DNA from: Bacteroidales bacterium
GTDB taxonomy: Bacteria > Bacteroidota > Bacteroidia > Bacteroidales > UBA7960
Assembly: GCA_007128045.1 (NCBI GenBank)
Contig: SKYG01000235.1
Location: 1-11,817 of the forward strand
DNA length: 11,817 bases
Direction of reading: 5' to 3'
A program made the position numbers and the translations under genes. The notes beneath the pieces are model-generated. The model did no database searches and was not told the origin of the DNA. It saw nothing but the letters and a program-made list of their open reading frames with translations. Shown here piece by piece: positions 1-7,511 of this stretch; the stretch's first letter is position 1; every line of letters starts with the position of its first letter.

Positions 1-2000
1 CTGAAAGCTTCTGGAACGGAGCTGATGGCTCGGGGGGCTTTTCTTCCGGCCTGATATATTTTTACAATGATCACAACCCTGAATATTGCGTTTGGAGCGG
101 ATGGGCCTATTCCAACATAAGCGACAATACCACCCCGGGGTGGATGAATCAGTATAGTGCCATTACCGGGTCGGGTATCGATTCACTGGTTGACGGATCG
201 GTCAATTACGCGGTTGCTTACAATCCGAAAAGCATGAGGTTTGTCGACCCCTCGGCCCATGAGGTGAAGGGTTTGTTTATTACCAATTCTACCTATGCAG
301 CTCTTTCGATGAAATTTGGTGATGATTACGCAAAAAAGTTTGGCGGTGCAGATGGCAATGATCCCGACTGGTTTAAACTCTCTATCTGGGGTATGCGAAA
401 TGGCCATGAAACCGATACCGTGGAGTTTTTTCTGGCTGACTATCGTTTTGAGGACAATTCACAGAATTACATTGTAGACACTTGGCAGTGGGTAAATCTT
501 AGTTCGCTGGGGAAGGTAGATAGTCTTTTGTTTGCCATGGCCTCGTCGGATATGGGAGACTGGGGAATGAACACACCTGCCTATTTCTGCATCGACAATA
601 TATTTGTGCTTCCCAACCTTCCTCCGAACAGCACGGGCAATCAGTTTATCTCTGAAGTAATCGACTACAAGCCAGCGCCGGGTCAATATATCAATAAGAT
701 GCCATTTGGTCATCCTGAATCTGCCGCCTCCATTGTTGGAGGCGTTAATGGCTCGCTAAGTCTGGGTGCTTTTGGTGGCTACGTGATCTTCAGGTTTGAT
801 AATCCGGTATTTAACCATCCTGACAATCCATATGGCATCGACTTCATCTTGTTTGGAAATCCGATGACCGGCTTCTCAGAACCGGGTGTTGTCTCTGTGA
901 TGAAGGATGTGAATGGCAATGGACTACCCGATGATACCTGGTACGAGTTGGCAGGCAGCGATCATTTTTTCTCAGGCACCATCAGAGATTATCATATTAC
1001 CTATTTTAATCCTGGCAAAGAAACAGCCACTGACGTGCCATGGGAGGACCAATTCGGACAAACCGGACATATTTATGCCAAATCATTTCATCAACAGCCA
1101 TACTATCCTGATAAAGAGCTTTTTCCTGCAGTTGACGAGGATAAATACCAGTTGTCGGGTACCCGGATTGAAGGCCATATAGACAGGTCGGATCCTTCCA
1201 TGGTACGCTCACATCAAAGGGCGTTCGGATATGCCGACAATCAATTTCGGGGTCAGGCTCCATGGCATGTCCCTTCCAATCCGTACACGCAAGAAAATGA
1301 ACATGCCGGGGGTGACGGCTTTGACATAGGCTGGGCAATCGACCGGCAAGGCAACTATGTAGATTTGGACAGGATCCACTTTGTGAAGGTACACACTGCC
1401 GTGCTCGCCGACGCAGGATGGCTGGGGGAGATATCCACAGAGATCACCGGAGGGATGGTTGTAGAGCCAGACAGCAATATAACCGGTATCTTGGATGTGG
1501 TCGTTATCAAGGATATAGCCCCGGTAATAAAAGAAAAACAGATTCAACTCGAGGCGCTGGCTTTTCATAGGGGACGGGTGCAGTGGGAGGAAGAACTCTT
1601 GTGGTCGACTGATTTAAAGGGATCATTTATCGATGAGCATGGCGTTTTACACCTTACGGAGTCGGGCGATCTGACCATCACTGCCAGGATGGCTGAAAAG
1701 CCTGAAATATATGCGCAGACAACCGCTAAGGTTCTACTTGATGATGAACCAACCGGCATAACTGATCCTGAACATCATGATATAAACATCTATCCCAACC
1801 CTGCCAGACACCATGTAAGAATTGCGTGTGCTGATGAGGCTTCCATCATTTTTTATTCATTGGATGGGGTTGTCATAAGAAGGATAGACCATTACATACC
1901 TTCTACATTGATTAACCTTGATGCATTTGTTCCGGGTGTTTATATCGTGCAGGTACAGAACAGAGACCATATAAGTAATAAACGTTTAATAATCAAATAA
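1..2000 (+). CDS. DUF4465-type surface protein with T9SS C-terminal sorting domain (5' end missing)
   Basis: The open frame runs in from the left edge (first full codon at 3), so the signal peptide and true start are outside; the ATG at 144 is internal. 665 residues are visible. Residues 1 to about 200 look like DUF4465: FWNGADGSGGF near the start, WSGWAYSN at about 32-39, and TPAYFCIDNI closing it. Residues about 215-480 match a cell-surface domain I recall from Bacteroidota B12/YncE-type loci, with GVNGSLSLGAFGGYV, a Ca-loop-like DVNGNGLPDD (codons about 906-935), and a terminal DIGWAIDRQG...VKVHTAV block. A short Ig-like stretch (LLWSTD...GDLTITA) follows. The last 75 or so residues are a T9SS type A sorting domain (INIYPNPA ... 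GVYIVQV ... KRLIIK). Inference: a T9SS-exported, surface-bound protein helping the receptor encoded next. Ligand binding is not shown by sequence. Confidence 0.85.
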   Translation, partial: ESFWNGADGSGGFSSGLIYFYNDHNPEYCVWSGWAYSNISDNTTPGWMNQYSAITGSGIDSLVDGSVNYAVAYNPKSMRFVDPSAHEVKGLFITNSTYAALSMKFGDDYAKKFGGADGNDPDWFKLSIWGMRNGHETDTVEFFLADYRFEDNSQNYIVDTWQWVNLSSLGKVDSLLFAMASSDMGDWGMNTPAYFCIDNIFVLPNLPPNSTGNQFISEVIDYKPAPGQYINKMPFGHPESAASIVGGVNGSLSLGAFGGYVIFRFDNPVFNHPDNPYGIDFILFGNPMTGFSEPGVVSVMKDVNGNGLPDDTWYELAGSDHFFSGTIRDYHITYFNPGKETATDVPWEDQFGQTGHIYAKSFHQQPYYPDKELFPAVDEDKYQLSGTRIEGHIDRSDPSMVRSHQRAFGYADNQFRGQAPWHVPSNPYTQENEHAGGDGFDIGWAIDRQGNYVDLDRIHFVKVHTAVLADAGWLGEISTEITGGMVVEPDSNITGILDVVVIKDIAPVIKEKQIQLEALAFHRGRVQWEEELLWSTDLKGSFIDEHGVLHLTESGDLTITARMAEKPEIYAQTTAKVLLDDEPTGITDPEHHDINIYPNPARHHVRIACADEASIIFYSLDGVVIRRIDHYIPSTLINLDAFVPGVYIVQVQNRDHISNKRLIIK

Positions 2001-2111
2001 ACTAGTGGATAATACCAGGTGATGTGGTAATTGCAGAATCATCCCACGAGGAGGTTTAAAAAACTATGCGTAGGATGGCTCTGTAACGAGAACCAGTTAA
2101 AGTTTATGGGT

Positions 2112-4103
2112 ATGAATAAAGTTTTACTGACAGGCATTCTATTGCTGCCATGGCTGTTGTTTGCCCAAGGTATACATGATACAATCATTCAGCTACCGTC
2201 GGTAGATGTGAGTGCTGGTGGTATCTTCGAACCGGAGACTGCTGGGATGAAACACACCCGGATTGATTCTGCGGTGTTTTATCAAAAACTACATCTGAGT
2301 CTTTCTGAGCTGTTGTCGGAGAACACATCTGTTTTTATCAAGAGCCATGGCAGGGGTGCGTTGGCTACCGCTTCTTTCCGTGGCACAGCCTCATCGCACA
2401 CCCGTGTAAACTGGAATGGAATCTCCATCAACTCACCGATGACCGGTATGGTAGATTTTTCACTGATCCCTGTGTTTATCATGGATGCCATGGAGCTAAG
2501 GCATGGAGCTGCTTCTGTGGCAGATGGGAGTGGCGGACTGGGTGGCAGCGTCCAACTGCGAAACACAGCCAATTGGGATCGTTCGTTCAGCGCTGATTAC
2601 CTTCAGGTTTTAGGTAGTTACAATACGTTTGAGGAATATTTGCGGGCAGGACTGGGAAACAATAAGATACAATGGGATGTTCGTGCTTACCATAATTCCT
2701 CAGATAATGATTATACGTTTCTGAACAAGGCTGTAGGTGATATAGTTGATGGCCAGGTCGTACATCCGGTTGACACGAACCATAATGCAGGATACAAAAA
2801 ATACGGACTACTTCAGGAGTTATATGTTCAGCCTTCCAATGCTCAGATTATTTCACTTAAGTGGTGGAGCCAGTGGGCTGATCGTACCATCCCGCAACTG
2901 ACAAGCTATGAAGGGCCAGATCACTCAAACCTGAACAGTCAGGCCGATACGGATCATAAGTTGGTAGCCGACTGGACTCACTATTCAGAAAAGGGAAAAA
3001 TGTTGGTGCGGTCAGGATTTTCGCGGAAACGGCTTGACTTTACGGTAAAAAATCACATATCAGGTGTTGGGTTGCTTCCTGTGGTCTATTCGGAAAGTAA
3101 ACTCCAGAGTCTTTATAACCATATTGACTATACATACCGGCTCAATGACAGGCTCTCATTTAGTACCAGTCTTGACTTAAACCATCATGTAGTAGAATCG
3201 TATGATCGTGTTTCAAAGAGTAGTTACCAGCGTAAACGGCAGGATTATTCTTTGTTCGTTTCTTCCCGTTACAGCATGTCTGACAGGCTGAACCTGAAGT
3301 TGATGCTTCGCCAGAATATGGTTGACGCAGGCTTAAGTCCTCTTATACCGTACCTGGGTCTTGACTTTAGAGTACTTCAGGGTCGTGACCTGATTGTCAA
3401 AGCCAGTGTGTCGCGTAACCATCACTATCCCAGTTTGAATGATATGTATTGGCAGCCGGGAGGAAACCCCGGTCTGCTTCCGGAGGAAGGCTTCGGATTA
3501 GAGTCAGGTATTTTGTTTCAGGGAAAGAACGGTGAAACATCTGTGAAGGCAGAAGTCACTGCTTTTCGTACCGATGTGACCAATTGGATCATTTGGATAC
3601 CCAGCTTTAAGGGATATTGGGAGCCACAAAATATTAGAAGGGTATTGACCCGCGGACTGGAATTCAACGCCAATATGGAGACCAGCCTGGGTGCAATTGG
3701 CCTGAACTCATCTGCCAGTTATGCATACACCCGTTCGATCAACTACGGCGATAAACATATCTGGGGAGACGCATCATACGGCAAACAATTGCCATACATA
3801 CCTATACACTCAGGGAATGTGTTTGTAAAACTTGATTATCATGGGTTTAGCCTGGGGTGGCAGCACAACTCCTATAGCGAACGATTTACTACATCAAGTA
3901 ATGATGTTAGCCGGCGCGACTGGTTGTATCCATATTATATGAACGACATGAGTCTAGGTAAGGAGTTGGTATTTAACAGGTTTCAGAGTCATGTTGAACT
4001 GCGGATAATGAACGTGTTTGATGAAATATACCATACAGTGCTATACAGACCAATGCCCGGCCGGCATTTTATGGTCAGGGCGAGGGTTAGGGTTAAGGGT
4101 TAA
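2112..4103 (+). CDS. btuB: TonB-dependent outer-membrane receptor, BtuB-like (probable corrinoid receptor)
   Basis: A 663-residue outer-membrane receptor. I start it at 2112 because MNKVLLTGILLLPWLLFAQG is a clean signal peptide; ATG 2106 is two codons upstream, and the in-frame TTG at 2031 would bury the signal behind 27 residues. A TonB-box-like stretch (TIIQLPSVDV, residues 24-33) is followed by a plug domain (about 44-152: GRGALATASFRGTASSHTRV, then ELRHGAASVADGSGGLGGSV). The remainder alternates like a 22-strand barrel and contains LIPYLGLDFRV, the NHHYPSLNDMYW...NPGLLPEEG block typical of BtuB-type receptors, and NVFDEIYH near the end. There is no N-terminal CarboxypepD_reg-like domain, so it is not SusC. 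Substrate: a corrinoid is inferred from the BtuG-like gene 17 bp downstream; another cofactor or metal chelate remains possible. The C-terminus (RARVRVKG) lacks the usual final aromatic residue. Confidence 0.85.
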   Translation: MNKVLLTGILLLPWLLFAQGIHDTIIQLPSVDVSAGGIFEPETAGMKHTRIDSAVFYQKLHLSLSELLSENTSVFIKSHGRGALATASFRGTASSHTRVNWNGISINSPMTGMVDFSLIPVFIMDAMELRHGAASVADGSGGLGGSVQLRNTANWDRSFSADYLQVLGSYNTFEEYLRAGLGNNKIQWDVRAYHNSSDNDYTFLNKAVGDIVDGQVVHPVDTNHNAGYKKYGLLQELYVQPSNAQIISLKWWSQWADRTIPQLTSYEGPDHSNLNSQADTDHKLVADWTHYSEKGKMLVRSGFSRKRLDFTVKNHISGVGLLPVVYSESKLQSLYNHIDYTYRLNDRLSFSTSLDLNHHVVESYDRVSKSSYQRKRQDYSLFVSSRYSMSDRLNLKLMLRQNMVDAGLSPLIPYLGLDFRVLQGRDLIVKASVSRNHHYPSLNDMYWQPGGNPGLLPEEGFGLESGILFQGKNGETSVKAEVTAFRTDVTNWIIWIPSFKGYWEPQNIRRVLTRGLEFNANMETSLGAIGLNSSASYAYTRSINYGDKHIWGDASYGKQLPYIPIHSGNVFVKLDYHGFSLGWQHNSYSERFTTSSNDVSRRDWLYPYYMNDMSLGKELVFNRFQSHVELRIMNVFDEIYHTVLYRPMPGRHFMVRARVRVKG

Positions 4104-4120
4104 CCCCGCAACTTACAACT

Positions 4121-5212
4121 ATGAAAAGAACCAGCTTACGATTGATATTATTGACATGGCTTATTTTCCATGGATGCATGGATGATGATGCTTTGTGGGA
4201 GCATGGCAAGCCTGATCTCCCGGCGTTCTCCGAAGGTATGTTTGTGGTGAATGAGGGCAATTTTATGTATGGAAATGCTTCATTATCGTATTATAACACT
4301 GGGACAGGGGAGGTTTTTAACGATGTTTTCTACCGTGTTAACAAACTGCCGTTGGGCGATGTAGCTATTATGATGGCCATAAAGGATAGTCTCGGTTATA
4401 TCGTTGTGAACAATAGCGGCAGGATATATGTGATCAACACCAGCACTTTTGAATATGTAGGTAAGATAACGGGGCTGATGTCTCCCCGTTACATACATTT
4501 TGTCAGCGATACCAAAGCTTATGTTACAGATCTTTACGCGAAGGCGATCGCCATCATCAATCCAAACACCTTTGAATTAACGGGGTCGATAAACGTTGAC
4601 AATCCTGGCTCGGGCTTTTACCAGCATGCTACCGAGCAGATGGTTCAATACGGGAAATATGTCTTTACCAATTGCTGGAGCTTTGACAATAAGCTGCTTG
4701 TTATAGACACAGAAACCGATAAATGGGTGGATACCATTGAGGTGCCGATACAGCCAAATTCTATGGTGCTTGACAGATATGGTAAGATATGGACGCTTAG
4801 TGATGGCGGCTTTCCGGGCAGCCCTTTTGGACATGAAGAACCCGCGCTTGTCAGGATAGATGCTGAGTCCAGGACAATTGAACAAGTTTTTAGATTTCAC
4901 CTTGATGATTGGCCTGTATCTTTGGCCATAAATGGTAGCAGAGATACGCTATACTATATCAACAGAGACGTTTACAGACACCCTGCTAAATCGGAGTCTG
5001 AGTCTGAGGTTTTTATTCAAAGTCCATACCCGGACACATATGCCGGCGGGTTTTCAGGATTGGGTGTTGATCCATTGTCATCTGAAATATATGTGTCGGA
5101 TGCTATTGACCGGGTGCAAGCAGGTCTTACCTACAGGTTTAAACCTGATGCAACACCTGTTGACACATTCAGGGTGGGCGTGATACCAAGGACATTTTGT
5201 TTCAGACCGTGA
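4121..5212 (+). CDS. btuG: BtuG-like surface lipoprotein, DUF5074/YncE-type beta-propeller
   Basis: A 363-residue lipoprotein. The signal ends in a lipobox (IFHGC, Cys19) followed at once by MDDD; acidic residues after the cysteine act as a surface-export signal in Bacteroidota lipoproteins. The body reads as a seven-bladed propeller of the DUF5074/YncE type. It opens with GMFVVNEGNFMYGNASLSYY, then LGDVAIMM, repeated blade cores such as GRIYVINTSTFEYVGKI, AIAIINPNTFELTGSINV and KLLVIDTETDKWVDTI, and the QPNSMVLDRYGKIWTLSDGG block. In Bacteroides thetaiotaomicron, BtuG of this class binds cobalamin very tightly and caps BtuB (established knowledge). The placement 17 bp after the receptor gene fits one operon and the same role. 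Inference: it captures a corrinoid at the cell surface and hands it to the receptor. The family match is strong; the ligand is unproven here. Confidence 0.85.
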   Translation: MKRTSLRLILLTWLIFHGCMDDDALWEHGKPDLPAFSEGMFVVNEGNFMYGNASLSYYNTGTGEVFNDVFYRVNKLPLGDVAIMMAIKDSLGYIVVNNSGRIYVINTSTFEYVGKITGLMSPRYIHFVSDTKAYVTDLYAKAIAIINPNTFELTGSINVDNPGSGFYQHATEQMVQYGKYVFTNCWSFDNKLLVIDTETDKWVDTIEVPIQPNSMVLDRYGKIWTLSDGGFPGSPFGHEEPALVRIDAESRTIEQVFRFHLDDWPVSLAINGSRDTLYYINRDVYRHPAKSESESEVFIQSPYPDTYAGGFSGLGVDPLSSEIYVSDAIDRVQAGLTYRFKPDATPVDTFRVGVIPRTFCFRP

Positions 5213-5230
5213 TGATCAGCTATGTTCTTG

Positions 5231-5262
5231 TTTGGTACTAATACATGTTTTTTGTAATATTG
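5231..5262 (+). promoter_or_regulatory. Bacteroidota-type promoter for the NDK-like gene
   Basis: TTTG at 5231-5234 (the -33 element) and TAATATTG at 5255-5262 (the -7 element, one mismatch to TAnnTTTG) are separated by 20 bp. Transcription would begin near 5268 and leave a leader of about 20 nt before ATG 5287. This separates the NDK-like gene from the upstream uptake operon. The leader also holds out-of-frame ATGs at 5280 and 5283, which open a seven-codon frame (MMYDILR and stop) running over the true start. Confidence 0.5.
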
Positions 5263-5286
5263 ATCCTATTTTAAAATATATGATGT

Positions 5287-6312
5287 ATGATATCCTTAGA
5301 TGACTTTACGACTATTGTTGGTAATAATGTGAGAAAGGCTCAGGATGAGCAGGTATTTTTTGAAGAGATCTTTAACGATCCAGGACTGGCTGTGGGCAGT
5401 AACGAGTTTCTGTTTTTCATAAAGCCGGAAATTACGCTGCCATCAGAGAAAATACAATTAAAGAAAACGCTGTCATTGATCTATCACAAGATTGTTGTGT
5501 TTGGATTGAATATCCACTCTGTCAAGATCTTGTCTGCAAAATACCTGGAGCAGTATAACATTATTGCTCAGCATTATGGGGTCATAAACCAGATTGCATC
5601 AAATGCAATCAAGAATATGTCTGATGCGGCAAAAGACAAATTTCTTGAGCTATATGGTCATTCTGTGCATGATGTCAGTGTTTTGGGCGGTATTGAATTT
5701 CTGGAAAAATATGGTGATTACGATGCCTATAGCCTGGGTACTTTATGGCAAGACAGTGATTTTCAGAAGCTGGCAGGAGGCACCTATTGTGTGCCCGTAA
5801 CAGTGGGAGGGGAGGAAGTCTTTTTGATCAATGGATTTCATCCCAAACAATTAAAACATTTTGTTGAACCATCAAGAAGCATTGTGGTAATGACACTTTC
5901 GGGGGAACTGTCGTGGAGCGATGCCAGAAATAATTTTGTGGGTAGCACCATGCCTGACAGAGCCAGTAAAGGAAGTCTGAGAAACGAGTTTCTAGAGAAT
6001 AAAGAGTCATTAGGTCTCTCAGACGTGTCGCCCTCCCTCAACGGGGTTCATCTTTCTGCCGGCCCTGTTGAAGCCCTGGTAGAGTTAAGAAGGTATAATT
6101 CCGACTTTTCTGATACTGCCAGGATCAAGGATTTCACGGACTTTAGCTTTGGCAAACAGATGAAGGAGGTGTTCGATGACGAGGTCATCGAACAGATTAC
6201 TGCAAATGTGAATGTGGATGATAACGGGAAAACAGTTTCTGTATTTGACCTGACTGAAGAGCTTGACAGCGGGGAGGCCCTTCAAGTTCTTATGGAACAT
6301 TTCCAGTCATGA
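5287..6312 (+). CDS. Divergent nucleoside diphosphate kinase-like protein with large insertion
   Basis: 341 residues; canonical NDK (transfers gamma-phosphate between NTPs and NDPs through a phosphohistidine) has about 140-150. The NDK pattern is split. The first half is residues 40-98: EFLFFIKPEIT with Lys46, KIVVFGLNIHSVKILS, then IIAQHYG. The second is 184-270: SIVVMTLSGE, FVGSTMPDRASKGSLRNEF, and LNGVHLSAGPVEALVELRRY. By alignment from memory with human NM23, Lys12, Thr94, Arg105, Asn115 and catalytic His118 correspond to Lys46, Thr221, Arg232, Asn252 and His255. Tyr52 appears as Ile93, Arg88 as Asn215 (with Arg214 beside it), and the usual GSDS after the histidine is LSAG. About 85 extra residues (roughly 99-183) sit between the halves, with about 39 extra N-terminal and 70 acidic C-terminal residues. 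No signal peptide, so cytosolic. Activity is uncertain. Confidence 0.7.
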   Translation: MISLDDFTTIVGNNVRKAQDEQVFFEEIFNDPGLAVGSNEFLFFIKPEITLPSEKIQLKKTLSLIYHKIVVFGLNIHSVKILSAKYLEQYNIIAQHYGVINQIASNAIKNMSDAAKDKFLELYGHSVHDVSVLGGIEFLEKYGDYDAYSLGTLWQDSDFQKLAGGTYCVPVTVGGEEVFLINGFHPKQLKHFVEPSRSIVVMTLSGELSWSDARNNFVGSTMPDRASKGSLRNEFLENKESLGLSDVSPSLNGVHLSAGPVEALVELRRYNSDFSDTARIKDFTDFSFGKQMKEVFDDEVIEQITANVNVDDNGKTVSVFDLTEELDSGEALQVLMEHFQS

Positions 6313-6360
6313 TGGTAGGTGGGGTGTTCTCCTTTTTAACGATTTTAAAGACCTCAGGTG

Positions 6361-6391
6361 TTGGAAAATCAACGGATTGGTTGTACCTTTA
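6361..6391 (+). promoter_or_regulatory. Bacteroidota-type promoter for the desaturase gene
   Basis: TTG at 6361-6363 (as GTTG, one mismatch to TTTG) and TACCTTTA at 6384-6391 (one mismatch to TAnnTTTG) are 20 bp apart, the same geometry as the promoter at 5231-5262. Predicted transcription start is near 6397, giving a leader of about 23 nt before ATG 6420. Confidence 0.5.
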
Positions 6392-6419
6392 TTAAGTAAT
6401 TGAAGTATCAAAAAGAGCA

Positions 6420-7511
6420 ATGGAACTTTCCGTATCGTTTCAACAAAATAAGGACCTCGACTTCAAAAAGGCATTACAACAAAGGGTGAATGCCTATTTT
6501 TTGCGCACCGGATTGTCGAGAAATCACAATCCGGCAATGCTGATAAAAACAGTGCTTTTATTGTCCATGTACATCGTTCCTTTTATCGTAATTCTTGCCG
6601 TTTCGCTTCCGTTCTGGCTTGTTATGGTGCTGTATTTTGTTATGGGAGTGGGGGTAGCCGGTGTAGGCATGTCGGTCATGCATGATGGAAACCATTTTGG
6701 CTACTCTAACAATCAGAAGGTAAACAGATGGATGGGGTTGACCATGAATATGCTGGGTGCAGATGCTTATAACTGGAAGATCAAGCATAACAAGTTACAT
6801 CATGTATTTACCAATATATATGGGAAAGATGAAGATATTGACAGCCGCGTAATACTTCGTTTTGCATATGCTTCACCTCTCAAAAAGTATCATCGTTATC
6901 AGCATATATATGCCTGGTTTTTCTATTCTCTGATGACCATTTCCATGGTATTTGGTGATATTGCAAAACGAATCAACTATCGAAGGCGGGGGCTTACAAA
7001 TATCGATGCCGGTATCTTTCGCCGCTCGATGGGTTGGCTGATCATTTCCAAGATCATGTATACCTTTATCATTTTTGGGTTGCCTTTGATTTTGACAGAC
7101 CTTAGCTGGTGGCAGGTTCTTATTGGTTTTCTGGTAATGCAATTTACTGCCGGTTCCATATTAAGCCTTGTTTTTCAGATGGCCCATGTAGTAGAAGGCC
7201 CCGAGCAGCCCTTACCGGATGCCCAAGGACACATAAACGACAGCCTTACGGTTCATCAGTTAAAGACTACCAGCGATTTCTCGCGTGGCAATAAGCTCTT
7301 ATCATGGTATGTGGGCGGTTTGAATTTCCAGGTTGAGCACCATCTGTTTCCCAGAATCTGTCATGTGCACTACCGGGCGTTGGCCCCGATTGTAGAACGT
7401 ACGGCAAAGGAATTTAATATGCCATATTATGTATATGATAATTTCTTTGATGCGTTACGGTCTCATTTTAAAGTACTGAAAAGGCTTGGCAGGGCGCAGG
7501 TCAGTACCTGA
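6420..7511 (+). CDS. Membrane fatty-acid desaturase (acyl-lipid/linoleoyl-CoA desaturase type)
   Basis: A 363-residue integral membrane di-iron desaturase that would introduce a cis double bond into membrane fatty-acyl chains using O2 and an electron donor. The three histidine boxes are intact: HDGNH (88-92), HNKLHH (123-128) and QVEHH (304-308). The third box in QVEHH form is typical of front-end/Delta6-like and bacterial DesA3-like enzymes. Hydrophobic segments lie at about 41-85, 163-180, 205-225 and 230-255, with His256 in QMAHVVEG as a further possible ligand. No cytochrome b5 domain is fused at either end, so reductant must come from a separate protein that is not in this window. It has its own promoter, consistent with separate control of membrane fluidity. 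Its last codons overlap the convergent gene by 11 bp. The family call is secure; regiospecificity cannot be told. Confidence 0.93.
   Translation: MELSVSFQQNKDLDFKKALQQRVNAYFLRTGLSRNHNPAMLIKTVLLLSMYIVPFIVILAVSLPFWLVMVLYFVMGVGVAGVGMSVMHDGNHFGYSNNQKVNRWMGLTMNMLGADAYNWKIKHNKLHHVFTNIYGKDEDIDSRVILRFAYASPLKKYHRYQHIYAWFFYSLMTISMVFGDIAKRINYRRRGLTNIDAGIFRRSMGWLIISKIMYTFIIFGLPLILTDLSWWQVLIGFLVMQFTAGSILSLVFQMAHVVEGPEQPLPDAQGHINDSLTVHQLKTTSDFSRGNKLLSWYVGGLNFQVEHHLFPRICHVHYRALAPIVERTAKEFNMPYYVYDNFFDALRSHFKVLKRLGRAQVST

Noticed and set aside
130..143. 14-bp perfect palindrome CCACCCCGGGGTGG
   Set aside because: It lies in coding sequence for the conserved DUF4465 segment TTPGW and is explained by codon composition.
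2031..2111. In-frame TTG start for the receptor gene at 2031
   Set aside because: It would place 27 unrelated residues before a clean signal peptide starting at 2112 (or 2106), which is not expected for an outer-membrane receptor.
2001..2111. Possible cobalamin riboswitch between the surface-protein and receptor genes
   Set aside because: I looked for the B12-box and core patterns and found no convincing match; the 111-bp gap is also too short for a full element. If one exists it is likely upstream of the window.
6321..6337. GGGG-TGTT-CTCC stem followed by TTTTT after the NDK-like gene
   Set aside because: Only four pairs including one G-T wobble; too weak to list as a terminator, though termination there is not excluded.
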